Shown here: in pieces, positions 44,933-55,369 of the stretch
Position numbering within the stretch: the stretch's first letter is position 1
Layout of the letters: each line of letters opens with the position of its first letter
NCBI GenBank assembly: GCA_024449915.1
Contig: JAMZAV010002234.1
Span: 43,301-107,300, forward strand
Length of the DNA stretch: 64,000 nucleotides
Reading direction: 5' to 3'
Origin: Sweltsa coloradensis
Lineage: Eukaryota > Arthropoda > Insecta > Plecoptera > Chloroperlidae
Program-made: the position numbers and the translations under genes
The notes under the pieces: generated by a model
What the model saw: the letters and a program-made list of their open reading frames with translations, nothing else
Database searches by the model: none
Told to the model about the DNA's origin: nothing

Positions 44933-45242
44933 ATAATACAGGCAAGTTTGAAAACGAGAAACAAGACTGTTCAATATAGAGAATTATATTTTTAACATTT
45001 GAATTTACCGCGTAAGAGACCGTGCCCTTATATTACGTGGTGTAAAATGGGTTTCTTAAGCAGGTAGATGGGCCATCGGAGAGTGGGGCATCGGAGACTT
45101 TGGTGGGGTATCGGAGAGTGGGGCTTCGGAGAGCGCCCCAATAGGGACAATCATTGCTGTACGTCAAATACTGATAACCAGCAAAATACCTTTATATCGT
45201 TTTTAATGACATCGGCATACAATAAATTATTGAAATAAGAGA

Positions 45243-46250
45243 GTATCTAGCTAGGGCGACGGTCGTCCCCCGGCAGACAAGCGATGCGATGCTTAGGCGA
45301 CACCGAACTCCGGCCCTATATACACCTACCAGAGTTGGGGGGGTTTTCAGCTATCTGCACACGCCGCCCCGAAAGAGTTACAATTTTGAAAAATCGGTAT
45401 ATGACCTGGTATGTGGTCCATGACATACCAAAAAAAAATTTACCCGATCCGACAACTCGTTCTGTGTTAAAAAAGGCTCTCAACATCGTCAAATTCCTGG
45501 CTGGTGGTTGGGTGGGTGGGTGGGTGGCTGGCTGGCTGGCTGGCTAGGAGTTCTCCGCGGAGATTTCTTAAGCCTACAGAGAAAAGGGTAAATCTAAAAA
45601 CTATGAAACTTGGACCACACTTAGGTGTATTTCAGACGCAGTGCATTTTGCTTTCAAAACCAAAATCGGGTAACAGGGACCGGAGAAAATCAATTTGGAT
45701 GAAAATCAAAACGCGTAATTACCAGGCGTGGTAATTTGTACAAACTTGAAATTAAAACATGCTATTAACTATTATAAATATCTTGGCGTCCAAAACAAAA
45801 GGGGCTAAATTTGGGATGACCATGGGCCCAAAAATGACAAAAAACATATCTAAAAACTTTAAAAAATGAATCATTCAAAGAAAACGCTAAAACTGAGATG
45901 TTTCAACCGTGGAACATTTTGATATCTCTCATTCTTTATCACTTTTGAATATGGAAAGCAAAATTGGTTAACGGTACCGGAAAAAAAAAAACAAAATTAT
46001 CAAAGTAGGAAATTCCGTACTCTTATGAAAAATACGCTATACCGAGAAAACGGTTCATCTTAGAACTTTTGAAACTTGGGCCACACTCAGATGTACCTCA
46101 TATAACAAAAACCGGGAAATTTGGGGACCGGGGAAAATCAAATCAAAATCAAAATCAAAACGCGTAATTACTCGGCGTAGTAATTTGTACAACTTGAAAT
46201 TAAACATTCTCTTAACCATTATAATATCAAGTGCTATCTAGTGCTTTTGG
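45243..46250 (+). repeat. Dispersed repeat 'D', copy 1 (partly tandem)
   Basis: Collinear with 62799-63500 at roughly 80% by eye. Shared blocks are 'gcttaggcgac', 'tatgacctg.tatgtggtcc', 'accacacttag', 'ccaaaatcggg', 'taaacatgctcttaacc', 'accatgggcccaaaaa' and 'tttgatatctc.cattcttt'. A second partial unit begins near 46045 (same 'tgaaacttgggccacactc' and 'cgcgtaattactcggcg' blocks), so the repeat has a tandem period of about 460 bp. A GGGT/GGCT microsatellite at 45505-45545 is absent from copy 2. Class unknown; no coding. Confidence 0.65.
45505..45546. repeat. (GGGT)n/(GGCT)n microsatellite
   Basis: Four or five GGGT units followed by five GGCT units, inserted within repeat D copy 1. Confidence 0.85.
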
Positions 46251-46640
46251 TCTTGTTGTTAGCGTATCTGCTTCCAATGCAGAAGGGCCAGGGTTCGATT
46301 CCCGCTAAAGTCAGAAGTTTTTTAACTTCTGATTTGGACTTAAGCCCTATCAGTTCTTGTCTTAGGAGTTTGTAAAAGGGTGACTTTGGAGCCGTCCTAC
46401 AAAATCAAAACGCGTAATTACTCAGGCGTAGTATTTGTATACAAGCTTGAAATTAAACATGCTCTTAACCATAATAATATCTACTGCTTATGCTAGTGCG
46501 TTGGTCTTGTTGTAAGCGTATCTGCTTCCAATCAAAAGGGGCCAGGGTTCGATTCCCGCTAAAGTCAGAAGTTTTTTTAACTTCTAAATTTGGACTTTAG
46601 TCTATCAGTTCTTGTCTTGGGAGTTTTTGTAAACGGGGGA
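46154..46640 (+). repeat. Tandem duplication of a D-repeat/SINE-head segment (about 248 bp x 2)
   Basis: Unit 1 (46154-46400) and unit 2 (46401-about 46640) both run from 'aaaatcaaaacgcgtaatta' through 'aaattaaacat.ctcttaacc', into the SINE head (A and B boxes), and to 'ggagccgtcctac/g'. The SINE head is thus duplicated together with its left flank; only unit 2 continues into a full SINE. Confidence 0.7.
46250..46400 (+). repeat. tRNA-derived SINE, 5' half (duplicated copy)
   Basis: A box 'gttagcgtatctgc', B box GGGTTCGATTCCC, then the 'agaagttttttaacttct' hairpin. Stops at 'gccgtcctac' where the tandem copy begins. Confidence 0.65.
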
Positions 46641-46935
46641 CTTTGGAGCCGTCCTAGCAACGAAGCACATAATAAATTTCAGAGTTGTTCTGAATCGGCC
46701 TTGTTGATTCTGGCAAAGGGATCCGCGGGTGTTCGCACTGTCCATACCACTGTTTTGATATATTTCCTTTTAAAAATATCGATTTTTGGGTTTGGGGTTT
46801 TTATCGCTCCCCGTCGTCGATTGCGTCGGGGCCTCAGGGTTGGCTTGGTCGCTTTGATTTAAAGTCCCCCACTGAAAATCGTTATATAACTGAGTGGGTA
46901 GTCTGTAAATAAAAATTTTTTTTATTTTTTATTTA
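46495..46935 (+). repeat. tRNA-derived SINE, full copy 1
   Basis: Has the head with pol III A/B boxes, the 'agaagtttttttaacttct' hairpin, the body with 'gcatt/actgtccataccactg', 'atcgattttt', and the 3' block 'cccccactgaaaatcg' with 'actgagtgggta', ending in an AAATAAA/ATTT-type tail. Repeat D resumes right after it ('accgtgggcccaaaaatg'), so D was the insertion target. Confidence 0.75.
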
Positions 46936-47019
46936 TTTATTTAAGGGGTATCTTTGGGGGGACCGTGGGCCCAAAAATGAAAAAAAAAAAACAACTTTGA
47001 ACTCAACAATTTAATCATT
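46936..47019 (+). repeat. Repeat D, continuation beyond the SINE
   Basis: 'gggaccgtgggcccaaaaat' and 'atttaatcattca' match the D block at 45808-45880, showing that the SINE interrupted a D unit. Confidence 0.55.
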
Positions 47020-47568
47020 CACACCTTTTGATAGCGAACGAACAACAAAAAGATGAAATATCCAACCAAATACAAAAATTTGTAAAAAAAAAAACGGCAG
47101 CCAAGCTCTCCTTCAAAAGTCTTCGGGTGTGAATGCTGTAGATATAGAATTGAGCCAAGCTTTTTATTCTTTCTCCCTAGTTTCGCTTTTTAAATAAGTA
47201 AGATCATTTCGCCTTTTGACGAGCGCCAAGCCAACGATTTTTGTGGGGAAAAAAGTAAAATTTTTAACTCGAAATCATAAAAAAATGGCTTGGCCATTGA
47301 ATTTGGTTTTATGGCCAAGATTTTTTTTTACGATTTCGAGTTTAAAAATTTTACTTTTTTACCACCAAAAATCGTTGGCTTGGCGCTCGTCAAAAGGCGA
47401 AATGATCTTACTTATTTTAAAAAGCGAAACTAGGTAAAAGAATAAAAAGCTTGGCTCAACTTCTATATCTCACAGCATTCACAGCCGAAGACTTTTGAAG
47501 GAGAGCTTAGAGGCCGTATTTTTTTTACAATTTTTGGTATTTGGTAGGATATTTGCATACTTCAAAGA
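47020..47568. mobile_element. Foldback element 'FB', copy 2
   Basis: Long inverted arms around a centre near 47310 ('ggccattgaatttggttttatggccaag'-like, trimmed here). Arms carry 'cggcagccaagctctcc', 'gacgagcgccaagccaac' and complements. Poly-A is at the left and poly-T at the right. It joins directly to repeat D on its left. Confidence 0.8.
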
Positions 47569-48216
47569 AAAGGGAGACAATAAAACAATAATACAATTAT
47601 TAGTTATGGATTTTCCTGTATTTTTTAAATAATCTAAAGAATTATTTTTGCAAACAAATCCATTGCACCCCGTATTATCCGTACATTGATGATTTACTAT
47701 CTAATTTGTGACTGTAGTTTTTCTAATACTTCACTGATAAATGATCTACGTTCTATAAAAGGCATACCAATAATAATATTATTCTTTTGCCTTGCAGTTT
47801 AGTTTTGATATCTACGACGGTGTGTTCAAATATTGTAAAACAGTTGTGTGTTTATTTATGCATTTATGAATTCTTTGAACCACACTAGCATTGAGACTCA
47901 AGTCAACTTTATTAGTGACGTGGCGTAGCGGATGCATAAGACGAAAGCGATGAAGGTCACGCCGGGGTCACGCGTATACTAATCAACTGCTATAATATCT
48001 TCCTGACTATACATGTGAATTACGTTAATGTTCTTTGCATTAAATAGGTACAGATGGGTATCAAAAGAATCGTCTTGACATTTGAAACAATAATACAGAT
48101 GTTTCAACCATGGAAAGTGATTTTGGAGGAAGAGGCCGGAGTCCAAGGGCACGAGCTCACGCTCATATGCGGCAATAAAATAATGTGTGTGTGTGTGGTG
48201 TAAAATAATAATGTGT
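47569..48216. other. Unassigned sequence
   Basis: No gene or known repeat recognised. A (GT)n run lies just before the next SINE (48186-48198). Confidence 0.55.
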
Positions 48217-48640
48217 GGCTCGTTGGTCTTATGGTTAGCGTATCTGCTTCCAATACAGAAAGTCCAGGGTTCGATTCCCCCCAAAGTCAGAAGTTTTTTT
48301 AACTTCTGATTTGGACTTGAGTCCATCAATTTCTTGTCCTAGGAGTTTGTAAACCGTGACCTTGGAGCCGGCCTAGCAACAAAGCACATAATAAATTCAG
48401 AGTTGTTCTAAATCGGCCTAATAGATTTTGGCGTTGATTCGCGGATGTTCGCATTGTCCATACCACTGATTGCTATATTTGCTATTAAAAATATCGATCT
48501 TTGGTTGGTTATCGCTCACTCGTCGATTGCGTCGGGGCCTACAGGGTCGGCTTAATCGCTTTGATTTACTGTCCCCCACTGAAAATCAGCTTTATAACTG
48601 AGTGGGTAGACTCTAAAAAGAATGTATTTATTTTTTATAT
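48217..48640 (+). repeat. tRNA-derived SINE, full copy 2
   Basis: Best head of the family: GGCTCGTTGGTCTTATGG, 'ttagcgtatctgc', anticodon-arm 'ctgcttccaatacag' (CCA at the anticodon position, tRNA-Trp-like), B box GGGTTCGATTCCC. Then come the AGAAGTT/AACTTCT hairpin, a ~230-bp body, the 3' stem block (cccccactg ... agtgggta) and an AT-rich tail. Transcription would be by RNA polymerase III; it has no protein and would depend on a LINE. Confidence 0.8.
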
Positions 48641-48749
48641 TTATAAACATAAAATCACATCAATTCGTATGTACAGTCTACCTATAGCCAGTCACAACTG
48701 ATATTCATAATAATATATAACAATTTATAACATATGTATTATGATAAAA

Positions 48750-48764
48750 AAATAAATGAGTGTT
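48750..48764 (+). repeat. Left target-site duplication of the Penelope-like dimer
   Basis: AAATAAATGAGTGTT, repeated exactly at 52494-52508. Confidence 0.75.
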
Positions 48765-49154
48765 AAATTGAAATTATTTGGACGTACACTTTTCTTAAAA
48801 TAAATATTTTATTTGTTATATTTCGACACAGATTCTAGTGTCTTTGTCAAATTGGGTCGAACAAAGCAATGTTTGAACAATACAAATAAATATAAAATAA
48901 CAAAAACGACCATGAACATTAATGCCAACAAATTGTGATTAAAATGAAAATAAAACATTGCAGAAATAAATTACCAATAATTGGTGAGGATAAGAACATG
49001 AACTCCAAAACGTCAAAACATCCAGCTCTTTTCAGCAATGCACTAGGCCTTATCTCAGGACAGAACCTATTTCATATTGGAGGACGATGGGCGCTAGGAG
49101 TACTCATGACATTAGATGTACATGCCATGAAAACATGCTTCCTTAAACTTCCTT

Positions 49155-49995
49155 TTATTCCAATTGGATTCTTGGCATATTGCATATGTTGATGAAATGA
49201 TGGTTTTCATATACGTGATCTGCGATTTTTGAATTATGTACTTTACACTGTGCTTCATTATTCTTGTGTTCTTTCACCCGAACTGCTAATAGTCGCTTAG
49301 ATTCACCTATGTATAAGGATCCACATTGGCACGGAATAGCATAAATGGAGTCTTTGGAAGCCTGTGTCAGGTCAAACGGCTTCGTTTTGGTTAGAAGACT
49401 CATTAGCGTACCAGAAGAGCCAAAAACCACTTGAATACGAAAAGGTGCCATTATTATTCTTATCTTCTCAGAAAGATTTGGATAGTACGGTATGCCAATG
49501 GTTTTTAGTACTTTCGGTTTGATTACTTCAAGAGATTGGTCAAGAGGTAACTCATCACCAGGTTTCGGGAAACCTAACGCCTTCCACCAATTTCAGTCAT
49601 AACCATTCCGTTCCATAGCGTCCATGGTGTGGAGAAATTCATTTTGAAGGCCATCTTGGGACGAACAGATGGAATGTGCTCGGCAGACAAAACCGTCCAC
49701 CACGCCTTCTTTGACATGAGCAGGATGACAGGAATCAGCTCTGATGTACAGATCTGTATGTGTCGGTTTCCTGTACACCGTAGTTGTCAAATGATCTTGA
49801 TCTTTTTGTTTGCTCACATCTAGGAAGGTAGACGTCCTACTTGTTCTTCTTCAAAGGTGAATTTAATGTTATTATGTTGAGCATTAAGGTCAGCAAAAAG
49901 AATGAGCATTTCCTCACGGCTACCCCTATACACACAAGATGGTCATCTACGTATCTTTTCCAAAGCTGTAGATTAAGAGTACAATTTTGTAAAAC
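49155..49995 (-). pseudogene. Penelope-like ORF, left copy: RT end and GIY-YIG endonuclease (broken)
   Basis: Read right to left. The RT palm with LQLWKRYVDD is at about 49940-49990, followed by a frame change; then TTVYRKPTHTDLYIRADSCH at 49593-49817; then an in-frame stop and frame shift; then the endonuclease at 49155-49451 with DSIYAIPCQCGSLYIGESK, LAVRVKEH and HVYENHHFIN. GIY-like and YIG parts, the Arg, and the Cys/His pairs typical of Penelope are visible. Truncated in the RT at the head-to-head junction. Not functional. Confidence 0.8.
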
Positions 49996-50949
49996 TAACC
50001 TCGTCCTACGTCCTGTTGTAAGTGCAAGAGGATCACCTTTTAGCAAGTTGTCTACGTTTCTTTTAAACATCCTGAGACGCATTGGATCTAACATCAGATC
50101 GTCTGTGAAGAACTCAAAGGCAATAGTTGAGGTATTAAAAGACATTCCAATATTTGGTGACTCAAAACTTGTGAGTTTTGATGTTGTCAATTTATTTCCT
50201 AGTGTACCTGTTCAGCAAACATTATCAATTGTTAAAGACAAACTTTCCGCTGACACATCTTTATCATTGAGGACGCTACTGCCTGTTGATAGCATTATGG
50301 AATTGCTAGAACTGGTTTTGTCCTCTTGTTATTTTGAGTTTGATGGGAAGTTCTATCTGCAACTTGATGGTTTAGCAATGGGAAGTTGCCTTTCACCGTT
50401 GCTTGCTGATGTTTTCATGGATTCGTTAGAAACTTCCGTTTTACAAAATTGTTCTCTTAATCTGCAGCTTTGGAAAAGATACGTAGACGACATCTATTGT
50501 GTGTATAGGGGTAACCGTGAGGAAATGCTACTTCTTTTTGCTGACCTTAATGCTCAACATCATAACATTAAATTCACCTTTGAGGAAGAACAAGGAGGAT
50601 GTCTACCTTTCCTAGATGTGAGCATACAAAGAGATCAAGATCATTTGACTACTACGGTGTACAGGAAACCGACACAAACAGATCTGTACATCAGAGCTGA
50701 TTCCTGTCATCCTGCTCATGTCAAGGGGGCGTGGTGAAAGGTTTTGTCTCCCGAGCACATTCCATCCGTTCGTCCCAAGAAAGCCTTCAAAATGAACTTC
50801 TCCACATCATGGACGCTATAAAACGGAATAGTTATGACAGAAATTGGTCAAAGGCATTTTGTTTCCCAAAACCTGATGATGAGTTACCTCCAGACCAATC
50901 TCTTGAAGTAATCAAACCGAAAGTACTAAAAACCATTGGCATGGCGTAG
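49996..50949 (+). pseudogene. Penelope-like ORF, right copy: reverse transcriptase (5' truncated)
   Basis: The supported part of the open frame (to 50737) begins at about 50005 with LRPVVSARGSPFSKLSTFLL, then KLVSFDVVNLFPSVPV (palm motif A with the first Asp), FDGKFYLQLDGLAMGSCLSP (motif B), the catalytic YVDD at 50480-50491, and GCLPFLDVSI, then TTVYRKPTQTDLYIRADSCH. A frame change near 50735 leads to 50731-50949 (SRAHSI, MDAIKRNSYD). The part of the open frame before 49996 belongs to the opposite-strand copy and is not protein. The N-terminal region is absent. It is the longest intact RT stretch in the window, so this copy is fairly young. Confidence 0.85.
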
Positions 50950-51059
50950 TATCCAAATTTTTCTGAGAAAATTGGAAGAATAATGACACCTTTTGGCATA
51001 TAAGTAGTTTTTGGCTTTTCTGGTACTCTAAGGAGTCTTCTAACCAAAACGAAACCGTT

Positions 51060-51389
51060 TTGACCCGACACACTCAGGCTTCCAAAAACTCCATTTATGC
51101 TATTCCGTGCCAATGTGGATCCTTATACATCCGTGAATCTAAGCGACCATTGGCAGTTCGGGTGAAAGAACACAAGATAAATGTAGCACAGCGGAAAGTA
51201 CATAATTCAAAAATCGCAGATCACGTATATGAAAACCATCATTTCATCAATTGGGAGAATACATATGCAATATGCCAAGAATCCAATTGGAATAAAAGGA
51301 AGTTTAACCCTTGGTTAGCGGCCCCCAGTCAACATTTATGCTTAGCCATGAGCGCATCTATGGGCGTGGCTTACTGTGAGTCTCAGTAG
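51060..51389 (+). pseudogene. Penelope-like ORF, right copy: GIY-YIG endonuclease
   Basis: Frame with NSIYAIPCQCGSLYIRESK, LAVRVKEH and KIADHVYENHHFINWENT, then a C-terminal stretch. The Gly of YIG is Arg here, while the left copy keeps Gly. It nicks target DNA in active elements; this substitution and the upstream frame breaks make activity unlikely. Separated from the RT frame by a stop near 50949. Confidence 0.75.
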
Positions 51390-52493
51390 GCTACCTTCAA
51401 GTTACCTACATCTAACCAATGAAATTTCAGTTGGAGCCCGGTCTCCATGTGTTACGTATTACTCTCCACGAACATTGTGGGGATTCAAAGGACCCCAGGT
51501 GGCTTCTTACGTACTACATTTTCAAGTGTTTTTACATAGGCAAAATTTTTATCAATGCATTTCCCCGCCCCCTAATAACCATATTTTTCATTTTAACTGA
51601 TAGATTTGAACTTATATATTCTTATCTAAGTTATACATAAATATAATATTAAAAAAATCATACATATAAATATGAATGAAAAAGGTCAATTCAAGTGAAG
51701 GGGGGAGGGGGGGGAATTGATCAAAATTCCACCAAAGTAAACAAAAAAGGGAAAACTTTTTGTGAAATCGAATCAATCATACATTTATAAACATCATTGG
51801 TAAAAAAATAAGTCAAAAAATGGACTCAAATTTGACAAAATGACAACATTGCGTTTTTTAAAAAAATTTAAAAAAAATTTCAAGGGGAAAAAAAACTAAA
51901 ATTTTCGCGAATTTAAACTCTTGAAACATTAAGTGGTCATCAGAAAGGTTCAAACATTAATTCCTGGACAAATATTAGGTTCCAAAATCTGAAACCTGGC
52001 AAACACAAGGGCTTTAATGATAGGGTCCTGACGCGCCTCAGGTGGTTAGTTATGCTTCTCAGAAACAGGTGGTTAACCAAGGATGTTTCATGGCATGTAC
52101 ATCTTATGTCATGAGTACTCCTAGCGCCCATTGTCCTCCAATATGGAATAGGTTCTGTCCAAAGATAAGACCTAGTGCATTGCTGCCGTAAGCTGGATGT
52201 TTTGACGTTTTGGAGTTCATGTTCTTATCCTCACCTATTATTGGTACATAATTTATTTCTGCAATGTTTTATTTTCATTTTAATTATAATTTGTTGGCAT
52301 AAATGTTTCATGGTCGATTTTGTTTATTTATATTTATTTGTATTGTTAAACATTGCTTTGTTTCAACCCAGTTTGACAAAGACACAAGAATCTGTGTCGA
52401 AATATTACAATAAAATATATCTTTTAAGAACAGTGAACGTCCAAATAATTTCAATTTAACAATCATTTACCTGTTCTACTAGTTTCAATTTAT

Positions 52494-52508
52494 AAATAAA
52501 TGAGTGTT
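52494..52508 (+). repeat. Right target-site duplication of the Penelope-like dimer
   Basis: Exact repeat of 48750-48764. Confidence 0.75.
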
Positions 52509-52883
52509 TAAAGTCTAGGGCCTGCCTACTATATAGCCACAGAACTACTTTTCATTTAGTACATATTTTACATATTTTATCTTCATCCTAGACATTAGAC
52601 TTGTCTTATTATGTGGCAACGATTCTCGTGAGTGGGTGATGTGTCATACTCATATGGATATGTCCAAATGATAGCAAACGATTTAACTTTTCTTGATGCA
52701 TATCATGATGAAAGATCGCCTACACGATATCTTCAAACAATTAAATTACTGTAAGGAATAAGGATCAGTACTATATGTGACGTTTTGGTTCAATGGGAGC
52801 ACTTCAAATCTAATCTTGCATTACGGAGAATCAAATGGAAATCAACAGAATCCGATGTACATGCCGTCCGCGATGGCACATAA
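52509..52883. other. Unassigned sequence
   Basis: No gene or repeat recognised. Confidence 0.55.
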
Positions 52884-53022
52884 TATCTTTGGTTGGTTAT
52901 CGCTCACTCGTCGATTGCGTCGGGGCCTGCAGGGTTGGCTTGGTACTTTGATTTAAAGTCCCCCACTGAAAATCAATTATATAACTGAGTGGGCAGACTC
53001 TAAATAAAATTTATTTATTTAT
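52884..53022 (+). repeat. tRNA-derived SINE, 3' end only
   Basis: Contains 'ttggttatcgctcactcg', 'gattgcgtcggggcctg', the stem block 'cccccactgaaaatcaatt' and 'actgagtgggca', and an AAATAAAATTTATTT tail. The head with pol III boxes is missing, so it is 5' truncated like a LINE insertion. Confidence 0.75.
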
Positions 53023-53526
53023 ACTATTGTGACGCCGGCAAATAACACTATAGGACGGGAATTCGAATACCGCACAAGACATTGTTTTTACATTGTCATT
53101 CACACTCATCTATCATTATACTCATCGTCTCGTATAGCAAACTCGCAATAATAAGGGCTTTCAAGTTTTAACAACAATTATCACCATCATTAATTCTGAT
53201 AACGATATATTATAGAATTATTTCGACAACGATTTAAAAGATGTAAGCAAACCTCAAAATAGCAGATTGGGTTCATGTATTCTTATGACAAGCATATCCG
53301 GTGTCCAGATCCCGCCCACCTTACCTCCTCCTACTTGCTTCGAAGCAGAGACGATCGGATTTCGCTAGAGAGCGCCACCAAATGGAGCCAAAATTGTACT
53401 TTGCAAGGAGTTCATACTTTTCGTCCTACGTCTACATTTTTCGTCCGACAAAAATAAGTTTTTTTTCCATACTCAAAACGGTTATGTGAATCTACGTACG
53501 TTGGCCGATTTTTCAATTTTGCTCCC
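53023..53526. other. Unassigned sequence
   Basis: No gene recognised. Two overlapping short frames at 53275-53489 lie in different frames of the same stretch and have no domain. Confidence 0.55.
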
Positions 53527-53957
53527 TTTAAATAAAATAAATAAATAAATAAATTTGTTTAGAGTCTACCCACTCAGTTATATAACTGATTTTCAGTGGG
53601 GGACTTTAAATCAAAGCGACCAAGCCAACCCTGCAGGCCCCGACGCAATCGACGAGTGAGCGATAACCACAACCAAAGATCGATATTTTTAATAGCAAAT
53701 ATAGCAATCAGTGGTATGGACAATGCGAACATCCGCGATCAACGCCAGAATCTATTAGGCCGATTTAGAACAACTCTGAATTTATTATGTGCTTCGTTGC
53801 TAGGACGGCTCCAAAGTCACCGTTTACAAACTCCTAAGACAAGAACTGATGGACTTAAGTCCAAATCAGAAGTTAAAAAATTTCTGACTTTAGCGGGAAT
53901 CGAACCCTGGACCTTCTGCATTGGAAGCAGATACGCTAACCACAAGACCAACGAGTT
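53527..53957 (-). repeat. tRNA-derived SINE, full copy 3 (reverse)
   Basis: Complement of the family: AAATAAAT tail at 53527-53551, the 3' stem block at 53568-53605, the body, the AGAAGTTAAAAAATTTCTG hairpin near 53866, B box near 53892 and A box near 53935, ending 'ccaacgag'. About 430 bp. The plus-strand frame here (53596-53985) is an accident of the repeat. Confidence 0.8.
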
Positions 53958-54224
53958 GTCAAACGTTCCTGTCAGTAAACTTTGACCGGAAATGACCATT
54001 TTCTATGAACTTTGAGGACTAGTGGAGAAAAAGCTATGGTTTAAATCCAAAAAAGGCCAACGTGCGAAAAATAAGAATTTAGTTTTCTTTCAGATGAAAA
54101 AAGAATCAGAATAATATATTGATTTCCCTGCCCGTAGTTCGATAAGTTAGTACGAAAGTATTGCACATGACACGCTCAGCGTGGTGTTTAAATCGCACCC
54201 AATCCTCTTAATATCAAGAATCCA

Positions 54225-55030
54225 GGAGTGATTAAAAACTGTTTAGGTATGGATTTCAAGTAGAGGAAAATTCAATAACTATAATCCAAAAGCAATAATA
54301 ATGGTCTCTTAGATTGTAATGGTGTAAAGACACCCCTAGATCTCAGCCAGAAATTAGGAGAGGGATAACGGGGAGGAGGTAGTTGATGTGCCCTACCGTC
54401 AGTTAATTGGATCTATTATGTACCTTGCCGTCTGGTCAAGACCTGACATTGCGTATGCGGTAAGCTATTTAAGTCAGTTCAATGAAAAACCTAAAAGTAA
54501 ACATTGGGCAGCTGCAAAAAAGTTGCTGAAATATTTGCAACATACTGCAAATTATGTATAAAGTACGTTAAAACTGGAAACCCAATTATTGGGTATGTTG
54601 ATGCCGATGGGGCTGCAAATGACCTTAAAGACTGGAGGTCCTATACTGGATATGTTTTCTGTTCGGGGACTGGCCCCATTCATGGTCAAGTAAGAAACAA
54701 ACATCTGTCTCTAAATCTAGTACTGAGGCAGAGTTCAAAGCACTGTATGTGAAGATGTTTATTTTGTCAAATTTGTACGATGAAATTTTCAGGGAAAAAC
54801 TGAGTTACATTGTGATAATCAAGGAGCAGTATGTATAGTAGAAAATCCATGGTTAACACATAAGACTAAACATTTAGATACAAGAGACCTCCAAGTCAAG
54901 GAGTTTGTTGAGAAAGGAAGAGTGAAAGTACGGAATATTGCAGGGACTGAAATAGTGGCTGACATATTGACAAAGGCAACTGGCAAAGCACAACATGATA
55001 AGTTTATAATGGGTTTGGGCAAGGTTTGGG
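54225..55030 (+). pseudogene. Copia-type (Ty1) pol C-terminal fragment: RNase H
   Basis: Pieces in order: KNCLGMDF near 54235, TPLDLSQKLG near 54330, then VPYRQLIGSIMYLAVWSRPD and IAYAVSYLSQFN from about 54390, KKLLKYLQHT, VDADGAANDLKDWRSYTGY (RNase H first Asp) near 54597, SSTEAEFKAL-type sequence near 54720, and LHCDNQGAVCIVENP through HKTKHLDTRD to VADILTKATGK near 54975. Ends at about 55033. It has frame changes. It is on the plus strand, whereas the complete copia element beside it is on the minus strand and has its own, different RNase H. So it belongs to a second copia element that was the insertion site. Confidence 0.8.
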
Positions 55031-55068
55031 CTTAATTGACCAGGATTCCCTGTTCAAGAAGATGTGTG

Positions 55069-55273
55069 TATTGGATTTATTCAGTTTTGCGCTTGTTTTT
55101 AAAAGATAAAGCAACTACAGTTTGCATCAACCATGTTTTATTCACAACGGAAGGGACGCCGACAAGTATACAGTGTTGCCAACACAATACAGATAAATAG
55201 TTGTCGTACCAACTAGTAGTAATACCAACTTAACAATTGTAGTTAGAATAAGAATAAGAAGATCATTCCAACA
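55069..55273 (-). repeat. 3' LTR of the copia element
   Basis: About 205 bp, TGTTGG start on the minus strand at 55273. Contains AATAAA (polyadenylation-like) twice on the minus strand. Confidence 0.85.
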
Positions 55274-55369
55274 CTCGCCCTTAATCTAGATACATGATCA
55301 GTTGGTCAATAAAGTTAAGAAAAATTAACCATTTTTGTGATTATTTGTACATCATACCTAAACCCTTTA

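Larger units (their letters stand above)
44372..45140. mobile_element. Inverted-repeat element with a telomere-type core
   Basis: Left arm 44372-44483 and right arm about 45000-45140 are reverse complements. On the left are 'cactctccgatggcccacc', 'cctgctaatgaagcccatg', 'acaccacgtaat' and 'gcgcggtaaatgc'. On the right are 'ggtagatgggccatcgg', 'attacgtggtgt' and 'gaatttaccgcg'. The ~500-bp interior carries the (CCTAA)n array at 44714-44870. Non-coding. The right arm adds short tandem 'tcggagagtgggg' units. Confidence 0.6.
48765..52493. mobile_element. Penelope-like element, head-to-head dimer
   Basis: Two 5'-truncated copies face away from each other around a junction near 49995. The left copy (48765-49995) is on the minus strand and the right copy (49996-52493) on the plus strand. 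Both outer ends have the same 3' terminal sequence ('ggacgt.cact', 'gacaaagacac.agaatctgtgtcgaaat'). The 15-bp direct repeat outside both ends shows that the dimer entered as one event. Penelope-like elements encode a reverse transcriptase related to telomerase and a GIY-YIG endonuclease, and are known for inverted and tandem partial copies. Confidence 0.85.

Noticed and set aside
49841..49995. N-terminal part of the 298-codon Penelope frame
   Set aside because: This part is antisense to the left copy, so it is not the true N-terminus of the reverse transcriptase.
48765..52493. Hammerhead ribozymes expected in Penelope-like elements
   Set aside because: I looked for CTGANGA...GAAA cores near both ends and found none that folds.
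53596..53985. 129-codon plus-strand frame
   Set aside because: It is the complement of a SINE copy.
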